A stretch of 64,000 nt of DNA from Flavobacterium sp. 9. GTDB lineage: Bacteria > Bacteroidota > Bacteroidia > Flavobacteriales > Flavobacteriaceae. This document shows, one piece after another, positions 1 through 7,556 of this stretch (position 1 is the stretch's first letter; each line of letters opens with the position of its first letter). The stretch lies in NCBI RefSeq assembly GCF_002754195.1, contig NZ_PEEU01000001.1, forward strand, positions 6,014,001 to 6,078,000, written 5' to 3'. Made by a program: the position numbers and the translations under genes. The notes below the pieces were generated by a model. The model ran no database searches. It worked only from the letters and a program-made list of their open reading frames with translations, and had not been told where the DNA came from.

Positions 1-1
1 A

Positions 2-337
2 CGAATTACAAACCTTGAGAGAGAATTTTCAACCATTGCAAAAGACAAGCATAGCATTGAAGCCCTACTGAATAAAGGGATTGACAATCTGATCAAGATA
101 AATCAGGCTTATTTAGATATGGATTTATCAGATTCTCGTGTCTTAATTGGTTTGGTTTACCCTGAAAAATTCACAATTCGAGAAAATAAAATACAAACCG
201 CTAGAGTGAACAAAATTGTAGAGTCTATCTATTTGATTAACAAGGAATTGGAGGGTAAAAAAAATGGGACAAAAGATGATTTTTATCTTTTGTCCCGTAG
301 AGTGACCTCGACTGGATTCAAACCAGTAACCTTCTGA
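2..337 (+). CDS. C-terminal part of a probable site-specific (serine) recombinase
   Basis: The frame is open from the window edge to a stop at 337, so only about the last 111 codons are visible and the catalytic domain would lie upstream. The segment 'SRVLIGLVYPEKF', then 'KIQTARVNKI' and 'YLINKELEGKKN', resembles the tail of the large resolvase-type recombinases of Bacteroidota, in which a similar 'iigsiyPEK' region follows a coiled coil. This is recalled family knowledge, not a search result. The last codons ('STGFKPVTF') are antisense to the 3' half of tRNA-Arg, so the end of the protein is supplied by the tRNA gene. That is typical of an integrase gene abutting its attachment site. A tRNA terminator hairpin also lies inside this frame. 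The alternative is an unrelated hypothetical protein. Confidence 0.5.
   Translation, partial: RITNLEREFSTIAKDKHSIEALLNKGIDNLIKINQAYLDMDLSDSRVLIGLVYPEKFTIRENKIQTARVNKIVESIYLINKELEGKKNGTKDDFYLLSRRVTSTGFKPVTF
266..296 (-). terminator. Rho-independent terminator of tRNA-Arg
   Basis: A perfect 12-bp stem (gggacaaaagat / atcttttgtccc) encloses a 7-nt loop. On the minus strand it is followed by A and a run of eight T. It starts just 7 nt past the tRNA 3' end, so it most likely ends tRNA transcription. It lies inside the recombinase reading frame on the other strand. Confidence 0.8.
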
Positions 338-376
338 GCCGTAATCAGATGCGCTATTCAGTTGCGCCACGAGGCC
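303..376 (-). tRNA. tRNA-Arg (ACG anticodon)
   Basis: The minus strand folds into a complete 74-nt cloverleaf. It has a 7-bp acceptor stem (GGCCTCG / CGAGGTC with one G-U), a GCGC/GCGC D stem, a TCTGA/TCAGA anticodon stem with loop TTACGGC (anticodon ACG, arginine CGU), an AGGTT variable loop and an ACTGG/CCAGT T stem. The discriminator base is A and CCA is not encoded. The D loop reads TGAATA and the T loop TTTGAAT. The near-universal G19-C56 tertiary pair is therefore replaced by A19-U56, a matched double change. A promoter (434-463) and a terminator (266-296) flank the gene. Confidence 0.95.
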
Positions 377-380
377 TTTT

Positions 381-413
381 TTGTTATCAATTCAGCTATT
401 TTTTGTAGCTTTG
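381..413 (+). promoter_or_regulatory. Promoter for apt
   Basis: TTG at 381-383, 22 bp, then TAGCTTTG at 406-413 matches the Bacteroidota consensus TTG-N17-23-TAnnTTTG. Transcription would start near 420, giving a leader of about 70 nt before apt. It begins 4 bp beyond the 5' end of the divergent tRNA gene and sits inside that gene's leader. Confidence 0.6.
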
Positions 414-433
414 TTGATTGCTTATTGCGGGTG

Positions 434-463
434 CAAAGATAGGAAGAAATGTGAGATAAACAA
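434..463 (-). promoter_or_regulatory. Promoter for tRNA-Arg
   Basis: On the minus strand TTG (463-461), 19 bp, then TATCTTTG (441-434) is a full match to the Bacteroidota housekeeping promoter. The expected start near 427 leaves a leader of about 50 nt before the tRNA. The apt and tRNA transcripts would start within about 10 bp of each other on opposite strands. Confidence 0.7.
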
Positions 464-491
464 GAGAAAAATAACATAAAATTAAAAAAAA

Positions 492-1004
492 ATGCAGTTA
501 GAAAAGTATATACGTGATATTCAGGGTTTTCCAAAAGAAGGAATTTTGTTTAAAGATATAACTCCGCTACTAAATAACCCAATTGCGACTAAAGAATGCC
601 TTAAAATTCTAGTTGAATCTCTAAACGGACAAAAAATCGACAAGGTAGTAGGAGCAGAAAGTCGTGGCTTTTTCTTCGGAATGTTGTTGGCGCAGGAATT
701 AAATGCAGGTTTTATTCCCGTAAGGAAACCAAAAAAGTTACCGTATGAAACAATTTCTGCGTCATATGAATTAGAATATGGCACAGACAGCTTAGAAATG
801 CACACAGACGCAATAAAAAAAGGAGACAGGGTTTTAATCCATGACGATGTTTTGGCGACAGGAGGGACCGCAAAAGCAGTTTGTGAATTGGTAGAGAAAT
901 TAGGCGGCGAAATTGTGCAATGTAATTTCCTTATGGAATTAAGCTTCCTTAACGGAAGAGAAAAAATCAAGGAAAATCCAATTTTTGCTGCAATAACGTA
1001 TTAA
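492..1004 (+). CDS. apt: Adenine phosphoribosyltransferase
   Basis: Cytosolic purine salvage enzyme that converts adenine and PRPP to AMP. The 170-aa length is normal for the family. The PRPP-binding loop is intact ('VLIHDDVLATGGTAKA', about residues 115-130), as are the 'GAESRGFFFG' segment near residue 55 and the type I PRTase fold order. The ATG at 492 follows an A-rich stretch without a Shine-Dalgarno sequence, as is usual in this phylum. It is transcribed alone from the promoter at 381-413 and ends in a shared bidirectional terminator facing the response regulator gene. Confidence 0.95.
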   Translation: MQLEKYIRDIQGFPKEGILFKDITPLLNNPIATKECLKILVESLNGQKIDKVVGAESRGFFFGMLLAQELNAGFIPVRKPKKLPYETISASYELEYGTDSLEMHTDAIKKGDRVLIHDDVLATGGTAKAVCELVEKLGGEIVQCNFLMELSFLNGREKIKENPIFAAITY

Positions 1005-1028
1005 GCAAAATCAGAATAATCAAAAAAC

Positions 1029-1064
1029 AAAATTGTCTTAGTTATTTTAAACTAAGACAATTTT
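1029..1064. terminator. Bidirectional terminator between apt and the response regulator gene
   Basis: A perfect 15-bp stem (aaaattgtcttagtt / aactaagacaatttt) with a 6-nt loop and T-rich sequence on both sides lies between convergent genes. Its right arm contains the stop codon of the response regulator gene (1047-1049), so the hairpin serves both transcripts. Confidence 0.75.
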
Positions 1065-1691
1065 ATGTTTTATAGCATATAATACTAAACCTATTCGGGT
1101 TTTGATTTCTAGTTTATCGAATAAACATTCTCGATAACCATCAATTGTTTTGGGACTTAAACACATTTCTGAGGCAATCTCCTTGTATGTTTTTTCGGTG
1201 CAGGCGTGTTTTATAAAAATGATTTCTTTGTCCTTCAAATTGATTTTAGTCGAATCACTGTTGGCTTTTTTGACTAACATTCCGGATACCAATTCGGTAA
1301 AATAAAAACCTTTTTCGATAACAGATGTAATACCAGTTCTAAAAATTTCAGGAGATGTGTCTTTAAGGAGATAACCTTTGGCACCATTGGTCAGCATTTT
1401 AATAATGACTTCTTCGTCATCATTTACAGATAAAGCGATTACTTTAAGTGAAGGTCTGTTTTCTTTAATCCATTTCATGGCGCTTAAACCATCTAAAACA
1501 GGCATATTTACATCCAACAAAATTAAATCAACTTCTAAGTCGACGTTTTCCTGTAAGTACGAAATGAATACTTTTCCGTTTTCAAAGCGATTAATTACTT
1601 CAAAATCTTTAAAACTATTGATCAAAAGTTCTAGTGATTGTGAGAATAATAAATGGTCATCTACAATAATAATTTTGTTTTTAGGTTTCAT
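1047..1691 (-). CDS. LuxR/NarL-type response regulator
   Basis: The 214-aa protein has a receiver domain at residues 5-120 and a helix-turn-helix at about 150-210. The receiver shows the acidic pair D11-D12, the phosphorylation site D60 in 'LLDVNMP', and the conserved K110 in 'GYLLK'. The HTH carries 'TYKEIASEMCLSPKTIDGYR', typical of NarL/FixJ DNA-binding domains. It overlaps the upstream histidine kinase gene by 11 bp, so the two are translationally linked and almost certainly form a two-component pair. Its target genes are not evident from the sequence. It ends inside the convergent terminator with apt. Confidence 0.93.
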   Translation of the reverse strand: MKPKNKIIIVDDHLLFSQSLELLINSFKDFEVINRFENGKVFISYLQENVDLEVDLILLDVNMPVLDGLSAMKWIKENRPSLKVIALSVNDDEEVIIKMLTNGAKGYLLKDTSPEIFRTGITSVIEKGFYFTELVSGMLVKKANSDSTKINLKDKEIIFIKHACTEKTYKEIASEMCLSPKTIDGYRECLFDKLEIKTRIGLVLYAIKHKIVLV

Positions 1692-2466
1692 CGGGTTCAG
1701 TTAAAGGATATTCTAGTGTTACAGCGGTTCCAGACGAATCTGAATTCATAATTAATGTTGCACCAATTAATTTGGCTCTCAATTTCATGTTGTTTAAACC
1801 AATTCCTGAATTTGTTTGAAGCGGATCATAACCAATTCCGAAATCTTTAATTTTTAGACAAAATAAATCATCGGTTGTATTGATATTTACTTCAAACAAA
1901 TCGCTGTGCGAATGTTTTAAACTATTGTGCAATGCTTCTTGAAAAATTCGGTAAATAAACAAATCATGTTCCTCGCAAATACGAGGAATTTCGCCTGAAA
2001 GAGTATATTTATATTGAATTTTCTTAAGCTTCTTTATTCGCTCTAAATCCTGTTTAATGGCTTCGATAAAATTGCTTTGCAGTAAGTTGTCTTTATTTAT
2101 AATTCGGGACAAAATTCTTATTTCGTCCAGAGATTTGGCTAAAATTTCTTTAAGATCACGCAGTTCATTTGGTTGAATTGCCTTCTCATTATTGATATGC
2201 ATATTTAGTTGCATAATTCCAACAGAGATTATTTGGCCTATATTGTCGTGTAGTTCTTTGCTGATTTCAGAGAGCGTCTGATCCTTTATTTCTATTCGGG
2301 TTTTTACTAATTCGGACTGAAAATAAAGCTCAGATTCCATTTTATCAACCAGATAGCTATTTTTTTTCTTCAAAAAGTAAAAGAATATAACAAGCAAAGT
2401 CACAAGTAAAGTTAAGAAAACAATACCTAATGAGATGACTAATAATTGTATTTCTTTTCGCTCCAT
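1681..2466 (-). CDS. Membrane histidine kinase (HisKA_3 / NarX-like family)
   Basis: Read from the ATG at 2466 (261 aa), the protein has one N-terminal transmembrane helix (residues 8-32), a short coiled linker, a HisKA_3 dimerisation domain with phospho-accepting H73 in 'ELHDNIGQ', and a HATPase domain ending in 'GIGLNNMKLRAKLIGA'. An in-frame ATG seven codons upstream is possible, but 2466 gives the better membrane start. With no extracellular domain, it probably senses through its membrane helix or the adjacent membrane protein (2439-3086), whose 3' end it overlaps by 28 bp. It is the cognate kinase of the response regulator downstream. Confidence 0.9.
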   Translation of the reverse strand: MERKEIQLLVISLGIVFLTLLVTLLVIFFYFLKKKNSYLVDKMESELYFQSELVKTRIEIKDQTLSEISKELHDNIGQIISVGIMQLNMHINNEKAIQPNELRDLKEILAKSLDEIRILSRIINKDNLLQSNFIEAIKQDLERIKKLKKIQYKYTLSGEIPRICEEHDLFIYRIFQEALHNSLKHSHSDLFEVNINTTDDLFCLKIKDFGIGYDPLQTNSGIGLNNMKLRAKLIGATLIMNSDSSGTAVTLEYPLTEPDET

Positions 2467-3086
2467 ATAAATCCAATTATAAAACAACTATGCGCCAGAA
2501 AATTCAGGATAAACAAAACCAAACTAAATATGGATTCGTCTTGTCTTATTAAAAACCAGTTGATTGCCAGCATAAAAGGCAAAAATGGCACATGAAATAC
2601 CAGAATACCTAAGATGTACCAAAAAAAAACTGATTTTTTGAAATTTAATATTTTGTCTGAATTGAAAATCTCTACCAAATATAAGCAAGATAATATCATA
2701 ACTAACAGAACTCCAATTGCAAAGCTATAAATAAATGAATGATTAACGTTCTCTTTGAAGTACCAAATATTTAGAAAAAAAGAAGCGATAAACAATATCA
2801 AAAATATATAACCAGCAAATTTGTAGGAGCGATTTAATAAAATGCTGCGAATTAGTAGTATATAGGCAGAAAAACTTACGAACATATAGAAATTATAAAC
2901 ATAATAGTTTAATAAACCTGTCCATTGCGTAAAGTAGTAGCCGACTATTTCTATTAATACGGAGAACCAAATTAAAACAACTAAAAATTTAGCTTTTTTA
3001 CCAGGCAGTTTGTTCAGTGAGAACAAACCAATAATACCTGATAATAAAGCTAAATAGACGATATAAGATCTTAAAAATTCAAACAT
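2439..3086 (-). CDS. Multi-pass membrane protein of unknown function next to a histidine kinase
   Basis: This 215-aa protein is almost entirely hydrophobic, with about seven predicted helices separated by short charged turns ('LNKLPGKK', 'RSILLNRSYK', 'KEN'). No catalytic motif is recognised. Its 3' end overlaps the start of the histidine kinase gene, and it sits 8 bp below a small soluble protein gene, so the four genes form one operon. Because the kinase itself lacks a sensory domain, this protein is a plausible signal-input partner, resembling 7TM sensor modules. That role is inferred from context only. Confidence 0.7.
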   Translation of the reverse strand: MFEFLRSYIVYLALLSGIIGLFSLNKLPGKKAKFLVVLIWFSVLIEIVGYYFTQWTGLLNYYVYNFYMFVSFSAYILLIRSILLNRSYKFAGYIFLILFIASFFLNIWYFKENVNHSFIYSFAIGVLLVMILSCLYLVEIFNSDKILNFKKSVFFWYILGILVFHVPFLPFMLAINWFLIRQDESIFSLVLFILNFLAHSCFIIGFIWSEKKYNY

Positions 3087-3094
3087 AATTTTTT

Positions 3095-3526
3095 TTAATA
3101 TGTTAAGCTAGGTGGTCTTCCAATATTTCCATAATTCATTGGTGAAAGAGTTTCTACGTCGCTTGAGGTTTGTTCTTGAACCAAAGCAAAACTTTGCACT
3201 TTTGCAATGGAAGTTACTGTTTTCTTTCCGGTTGGCACCAAAAATAATGTGGTTAATCCGGCTTTTTCTCCGTGTTTTTCATCATTTGGATAAACTCCAA
3301 AATAAAAACGGATACCATCTACTGTATAACCATCTTCTAATCCTTGAGTTTTTATATAATGAATGTAGTTTTCCAGTTCTTCTAAGGAATACCAAATCGC
3401 ATTTGCATCTTCTTTTTTAGCAGCTTTGGCAGCCAGACCAGCTCTTGTTTTATTATAATTCTGATTCAGTTGTTTAGCGAATTCCTTAGTAATTAACTGA
3501 CTCGGTTTTGCAGGTGGATTTTTCAT
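3095..3526 (-). CDS. Hypothetical 143-aa soluble protein heading the two-component operon
   Basis: No signal peptide or membrane helix is visible. The N terminus is basic and Ala-rich ('TRAGLAAKAAKKEDANAIWY'), with a predicted helical stretch 'SLEELENYIHYIKTQ'. The middle ('GIRFYFGVYP.DEKHGEKAGLTTLFLVPT') looks like a compact beta-rich fold. I do not recognise a catalytic motif. It is the first gene of the leftward operon and has its own promoter match upstream (3590-3620). The steady reading frame, the 8-bp spacing to the next gene and typical codon use support it as a real gene. Confidence 0.75.
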   Translation of the reverse strand: MKNPPAKPSQLITKEFAKQLNQNYNKTRAGLAAKAAKKEDANAIWYSLEELENYIHYIKTQGLEDGYTVDGIRFYFGVYPNDEKHGEKAGLTTLFLVPTGKKTVTSIAKVQSFALVQEQTSSDVETLSPMNYGNIGRPPSLTY

Positions 3527-3589
3527 GACTTTTAGTTTTTATTGGTTGGTTAAAAAATTAGTTTATTGAATACTTTAAAATATTCATGC

Positions 3590-3620
3590 CAAAATTATTT
3601 CAATCGTTTCATCAGAACAA
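3590..3620 (-). promoter_or_regulatory. Promoter for the 3526-1047 two-component operon
   Basis: On the minus strand TTG (3620-3618), 20 bp, TAATTTTG (3597-3590) fits the Bacteroidota consensus. The start would lie near 3583, about 57 nt upstream of the first ATG. Confidence 0.6.
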
Positions 3621-3640
3621 GGGTGAAAACACCCTTTTTT

Positions 3641-3851
3641 GGTTTGGTAAATTTGTTTCATGTTTTCTTTATTTCAAGTTTCAGGTTTTCTTTAGATTGA
3701 ACATAATTTTACCGCAAAGTTCGCAAAGATTTACGCAAAGGACATTACACAAAGCTTTGCGAAACTTTGCGTAAATCTTTGCGAACTTTGCGGTTAAGTA
3801 AAACATTCCAACAACTTTAAACCTGAAACAAAGAAAACCTGAAACAAACAT
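3641..3851. repeat. Large nested inverted repeat with octamer-word flanks
   Basis: The core is a perfect 30-bp inverted repeat, 3711-3740 against 3765-3794, beginning accgcaaagttcgcaaag, with a 24-nt loop. Outside it, the left flank (3651-3703, words like gtttcaggttttcttt) is an imperfect reverse complement of the right flank. The right flank is four octamers at 3820-3851: aacctgaa, acaaagaa, aacctgaa, acaaacat. No gene lies here. The stretch 3527-3919 otherwise holds only the promoter at 3590-3620 and the pheT terminator. Confidence 0.85.
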
Positions 3852-3863
3852 TAAAAAAAAGAA

Positions 3864-3896
3864 AAACCCGACAAGTCCTAAGAACCAGTCGGGTTT
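3864..3896 (-). terminator. Rho-independent terminator of pheT
   Basis: A 9-bp stem (aaacccgac / gtcgggttt) with a 15-nt loop lies 24 bp past the pheT stop. On the minus strand it is followed by a T-rich tail (TTC then a run of T). Confidence 0.8.
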
Positions 3897-3919
3897 ATAT
3901 ATTATAAAAGAAGTTGTTT

Positions 3920-6340
3920 TTATCTTAAAACAGCTCCAATTTCAGTCTCAAAAGTTTGTTGTAATTTCGACATGATTTTATCAATTTGAGAATCGGTAAG
4001 TGTTTTAGTATTGTCCTGAATAGTGAAACTCAAAGCATACGATTTTTTACCTTCCGGAAGTTTATCACCTTCGTAAACATCAAATAAATTAACGTCTTTT
4101 AAGAGCGTTTTCTCCGTTTGTTTAGCCAAATTATAAATACGCTCATAAGTTGTACTTTGATCGATCAATAAGGCTAAATCTCTACGAACTTCCGGGTATT
4201 TAGGAATTTCGGTATATTTGATTTTTCCGGTAATAATTTTCAGAACTAAATCCCAGTTGAAATCAGCATAATAAACATCTTGTTTGATTCCGAAATGTTT
4301 CAATATCGATTTTTTAACCACACCCATTTCAACCAAGGTATCGTTGTTGTAGCAAATCGCAGTTCCTTCTGAGAAAATATCAGATTGTACCGGAGCATTT
4401 GAGATTTTTTCAATTCCTAAACGAGTAAGAATTCCTTTTGCATATCCTTTCAATAAAAAGAAATCAGTTAATTTTTGAGGATTTGTCCAGCTTTCTTTGT
4501 TTCTGTTTCCAGAAATTAATAAAGTAAGGTGTTTGTGCTCTTCGTAACCGTTAAGGTATTTATGGTATGATTTTCCGAATTCGAATAATTTCAAATCAGA
4601 ATTTCTTCTGTTAATGTTATAAGAGATTGCTTCTAAACCAGAAAACAACAAAGATTGACGCATTGTTGCCAAATCACTACTTAAAGGATTCAGCATCGTA
4701 ACATTATGTTCTTCTTTTAAAGTAGTCGATAATTTTGCATAAGCCGCTGTTGTCAACGAGTTTGCCATCATTTCGTGAAATCCTTGCGAATTCAATTGTC
4801 CTGCAATTACATTCTGAACTTTATAATCTTCAGTTCTTGGAGAATTAGCAACTGTTGCATTGAATTTTTTAGAGAATTCGATGTTGTTATAACCGTAAAC
4901 TCTTAAAATTTCTTCGATTACATCAATTTCACGTTGAACATCAACACGATAAGCCGGAATTGTTAAGCCTAAACCTGAATCAGAAACACTATTGACTTTA
5001 ATATCTAAAGAAACTAATATTTTCTTAATTGTATCTTTTGGAATTTCTTGTCCGATGATTTTCGAAACGTGACTGAAATTCAATAAAACAGAGAAATCTT
5101 CTACTTTTTTAGGATAAACTTCAACAACATCAGATGTTAGTTTTCCACCAGCAACTTCCTGAATCAAAAGTGCTGCACGTTTTAACGCATATTCCGTAAT
5201 TGTTGGGTCAATTCCTCTTTCAAATCTAAAAGAAGCATCTGTATTTAATCCGTGGCGTTTTGCTGTTTTACGAACACTTACAGCGTCAAAATAAGCACTT
5301 TCTAAGAATATAGAAGTTGTTCCTTCAGTCACACCAGATTTTTTCCCACCAAAAACACCTGCAATACAAAGCGGTCCTTTTTCGTCACAAATCATTAAAT
5401 CTTCTTTGTGCAATGTTCTTTCGACATCATCCAAAGTGGTGAATTTTGTGCCTTCCGGAAGTGTTTTTACGATAATTTTTCCGTTGATTTTTGCAGCATC
5501 AAACGCGTGCAAAGGTTGTCCTAATTCATGCAAAACATAATTAGTAACGTCAACAATATTATTTTTTGGAGTTAATCCAATAGCTTTCAAACGATCTTGT
5601 AACCAGCTTGGAGATTCATGAACAGAAATTCCAGAAATGGTAACACCGCAATATCTAGGCGCCAATAAAGGTTCCTCAACATTAACGTCAATTTTTAAAG
5701 TACGCATTTCAACTCTGAAATTACTTACAGATGGCGTAATCAATTCGATATTAACACCACGTTGAAGCATTCCTGCTCTTAAATCACGTGCAGTACCAAA
5801 ATGGCTCATTGCATCGGCACGATTTGGCGTTAATCCAATTTCGAAAACTTCATCATTAGCAATCTGAAAAACCTCAGAAGCAGCTGTTCCCGGTACCAAA
5901 GCATCATCAAGAACCATGATTCCGTCGTGGCTTGTACCTAAACCTAATTCATCTTCGGCACAAATCATTCCGTGGCTTTCCATTCCGCGAATTTTTCCTT
6001 TTTTAATGGTAAATTCACCACCGTCTTTATCATATAAAATGGTTCCAATAGTTGCAACAGGCACTTTTTGTCCGGCAGCAACATTTGCAGCACCGCAAAC
6101 AATTTGTATAGGCGCTTCCTGACCAATATTTACAGTCGTAACTCTTAATCTGTCAGCATCAGGGTGTTTTTCGCAAGTAAGTACGTGTCCTACAACAACT
6201 CCTTCTAAACCGCCTTTAATCGATTGGTATTTTTCGACAACTTCAACTTCCAGTCCTAAATCTGTAAGTAATTCTGAAGTTTGCTCCGATGTCCAGTCTG
6301 TTTTGATGAACTGTTTTAACCAGTTGTAAGATATTTTCAT
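3920..6340 (-). CDS. pheT: Phenylalanine-tRNA ligase beta subunit
   Basis: Beta subunit of the cytosolic heterotetrameric PheRS that charges tRNA-Phe. Read from the ATG at 6340 it is 806 aa, beginning 'MKISYNWLKQFIKTDW', the canonical family start. An in-frame ATG 11 codons upstream exists but overlaps the promoter. Domains in order: an EMAP-type tRNA-binding OB fold (about 40-150, 'CGAANVAAGQKVPVATIG'), B3/B4 editing (about 210-390, with 'RFERGIDP'), B5 (about 405-475), the core catalytic-like domain, and a C-terminal ferredoxin-fold anticodon-binding domain ('YPEVRRDLALLID', last 95 residues). The alpha subunit gene is not in the window. Confidence 0.96.
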   Translation of the reverse strand: MKISYNWLKQFIKTDWTSEQTSELLTDLGLEVEVVEKYQSIKGGLEGVVVGHVLTCEKHPDADRLRVTTVNIGQEAPIQIVCGAANVAAGQKVPVATIGTILYDKDGGEFTIKKGKIRGMESHGMICAEDELGLGTSHDGIMVLDDALVPGTAASEVFQIANDEVFEIGLTPNRADAMSHFGTARDLRAGMLQRGVNIELITPSVSNFRVEMRTLKIDVNVEEPLLAPRYCGVTISGISVHESPSWLQDRLKAIGLTPKNNIVDVTNYVLHELGQPLHAFDAAKINGKIIVKTLPEGTKFTTLDDVERTLHKEDLMICDEKGPLCIAGVFGGKKSGVTEGTTSIFLESAYFDAVSVRKTAKRHGLNTDASFRFERGIDPTITEYALKRAALLIQEVAGGKLTSDVVEVYPKKVEDFSVLLNFSHVSKIIGQEIPKDTIKKILVSLDIKVNSVSDSGLGLTIPAYRVDVQREIDVIEEILRVYGYNNIEFSKKFNATVANSPRTEDYKVQNVIAGQLNSQGFHEMMANSLTTAAYAKLSTTLKEEHNVTMLNPLSSDLATMRQSLLFSGLEAISYNINRRNSDLKLFEFGKSYHKYLNGYEEHKHLTLLISGNRNKESWTNPQKLTDFFLLKGYAKGILTRLGIEKISNAPVQSDIFSEGTAICYNNDTLVEMGVVKKSILKHFGIKQDVYYADFNWDLVLKIITGKIKYTEIPKYPEVRRDLALLIDQSTTYERIYNLAKQTEKTLLKDVNLFDVYEGDKLPEGKKSYALSFTIQDNTKTLTDSQIDKIMSKLQQTFETEIGAVLR

Positions 6341-6370
6341 GTGTAACTTTATTATTCTTGTATGAGGATA

Positions 6371-6405
6371 CAAATATAAGGATTGCGTGTTGTAGTAAGA
6401 AACAA
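6371..6405 (-). promoter_or_regulatory. Candidate promoter for pheT
   Basis: TATATTTG (6378-6371 on the minus strand) matches the -7 element. TTG at 6405-6403 is 24 bp away, one base longer than the usual range. The start site would be near 6364, leaving a leader of about 25 nt before the ATG at 6340. The match supports 6340 over the longer upstream start. Confidence 0.5.
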
Positions 6406-6626
6406 TTTATTTGGTTTTTTTAAGGGTATTTTAATCTGTTGAAAATTAATTATTTCTGATTTTTATTCATTTTAGAATCATTATTTTATGAATTAGACAT
6501 AAAATGAAACTAGTAGGGATTAATATGGTTTTTTAACTGAAAAAAAATAACAAGAAAGAAAAGCTTAAGCTAATTATAAAACTTTAAAATAAGATAAAAT
6601 GTAGTCATTAAGACTTTGTAACGAAG

Positions 6627-7556
6627 TTAATAGATCTTGCAGCTGCATTTTTCGCTATTTTCATTTAATAAAGTATAGGTCAGCAAAAAGGTGTGTGTAC
6701 CATTGTTGTAACGGCTGAACTTGGTTATGGATTGATCGTAAGCGTAACCAACTTTGAAATTATCAAACAAACGAACTCCAAAAAGAAGCCCAACACTTGA
6801 ATTGTAGTCAAAATTTAAACTGGCGATATATTTTTCATACCAATTGAGGTTAAGAGAAGTTAGAACACTAATTGGAGCGCCTTCTGTAACTCTGACTAAA
6901 GCTGCAGGAGTTAAGGTAACGTCTCGTCGCAGTTCAAATTTATAGCCAGTATTGAGGTAATAATTGTTTTTACTTTTCGAAAGAGTACTAGAATTATTAG
7001 CATTATAATATTTTGAAACCAATAGATTAGGAGTTGAAAGTCCGATAAAAAATTTATCTGAATACAAGTTCAGTCCCAGTCCTAATATGAATGATAAATT
7101 GTTCTCAAAATTTGAATTAAAAACTTGTTCGCCAGGTTGGTAAACATCTAGCTGATTGATGTCGACTTTATAAGAATGTAATCCGCTTTTTAGTCCCAAC
7201 GCCAGTTTGTATTCGTCATTTACATCAATGTAATAAGCAAAATTTCCTTCAATATTATATTCTCTTGCCGGACCAATAGCATCATGATACAAACTTAAGC
7301 CAAGTCCAATTTTATTATATGGTAATTTTGTATCTACAGATAAATATTGCGTTTTTGGAGCGCCATCAAATCCATACCATTGACTGGAATAAATTCCTGC
7401 TACATTTAATCCGTCAGCTGCGCCTGCAAAAGCTGGATTATAAATCAAAGGATTATAATTAAAGATGGATAATTTAGAGTCGTTTTGTGATCTTGCTATT
7501 AATGATAAAAGGAAGACTCCAGCAAAAACTATTATTTTTTTTGATTTGCTATTCAT
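6627..7556 (-). CDS. PorP/SprF family type IX secretion outer-membrane protein
   Basis: The 309-aa protein has a signal peptide ('IVFAGVFLLSLIARSQ') and then the family hallmark 'YNPLIYNPAFAGAADGLNV' (about residues 34-52). A series of amphipathic beta strands follows, as expected for an outer-membrane barrel. PorP/SprF proteins accompany secreted type B cargo and help anchor it. This gene overlaps the 3' end of exactly such a cargo gene by 8 bp (7549-7556), so the pair is co-translated. The C terminus 'ENSEKCSCKIY' is cysteine-rich, which is unusual for a barrel end. Confidence 0.92.
   Translation of the reverse strand: MNSKSKKIIVFAGVFLLSLIARSQNDSKLSIFNYNPLIYNPAFAGAADGLNVAGIYSSQWYGFDGAPKTQYLSVDTKLPYNKIGLGLSLYHDAIGPAREYNIEGNFAYYIDVNDEYKLALGLKSGLHSYKVDINQLDVYQPGEQVFNSNFENNLSFILGLGLNLYSDKFFIGLSTPNLLVSKYYNANNSSTLSKSKNNYYLNTGYKFELRRDVTLTPAALVRVTEGAPISVLTSLNLNWYEKYIASLNFDYNSSVGLLFGVRLFDNFKVGYAYDQSITKFSRYNNGTHTFLLTYTLLNENSEKCSCKIY

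Noticed and set aside
143..370. Minus-strand frame covering the tRNA-Arg gene
   Set aside because: The region is explained by the tRNA, its terminator and the opposite recombinase tail.
3586..3774. Reading frame through the intergenic palindrome
   Set aside because: It is built from repeat words and poly-T runs and has no protein-like conservation pattern.
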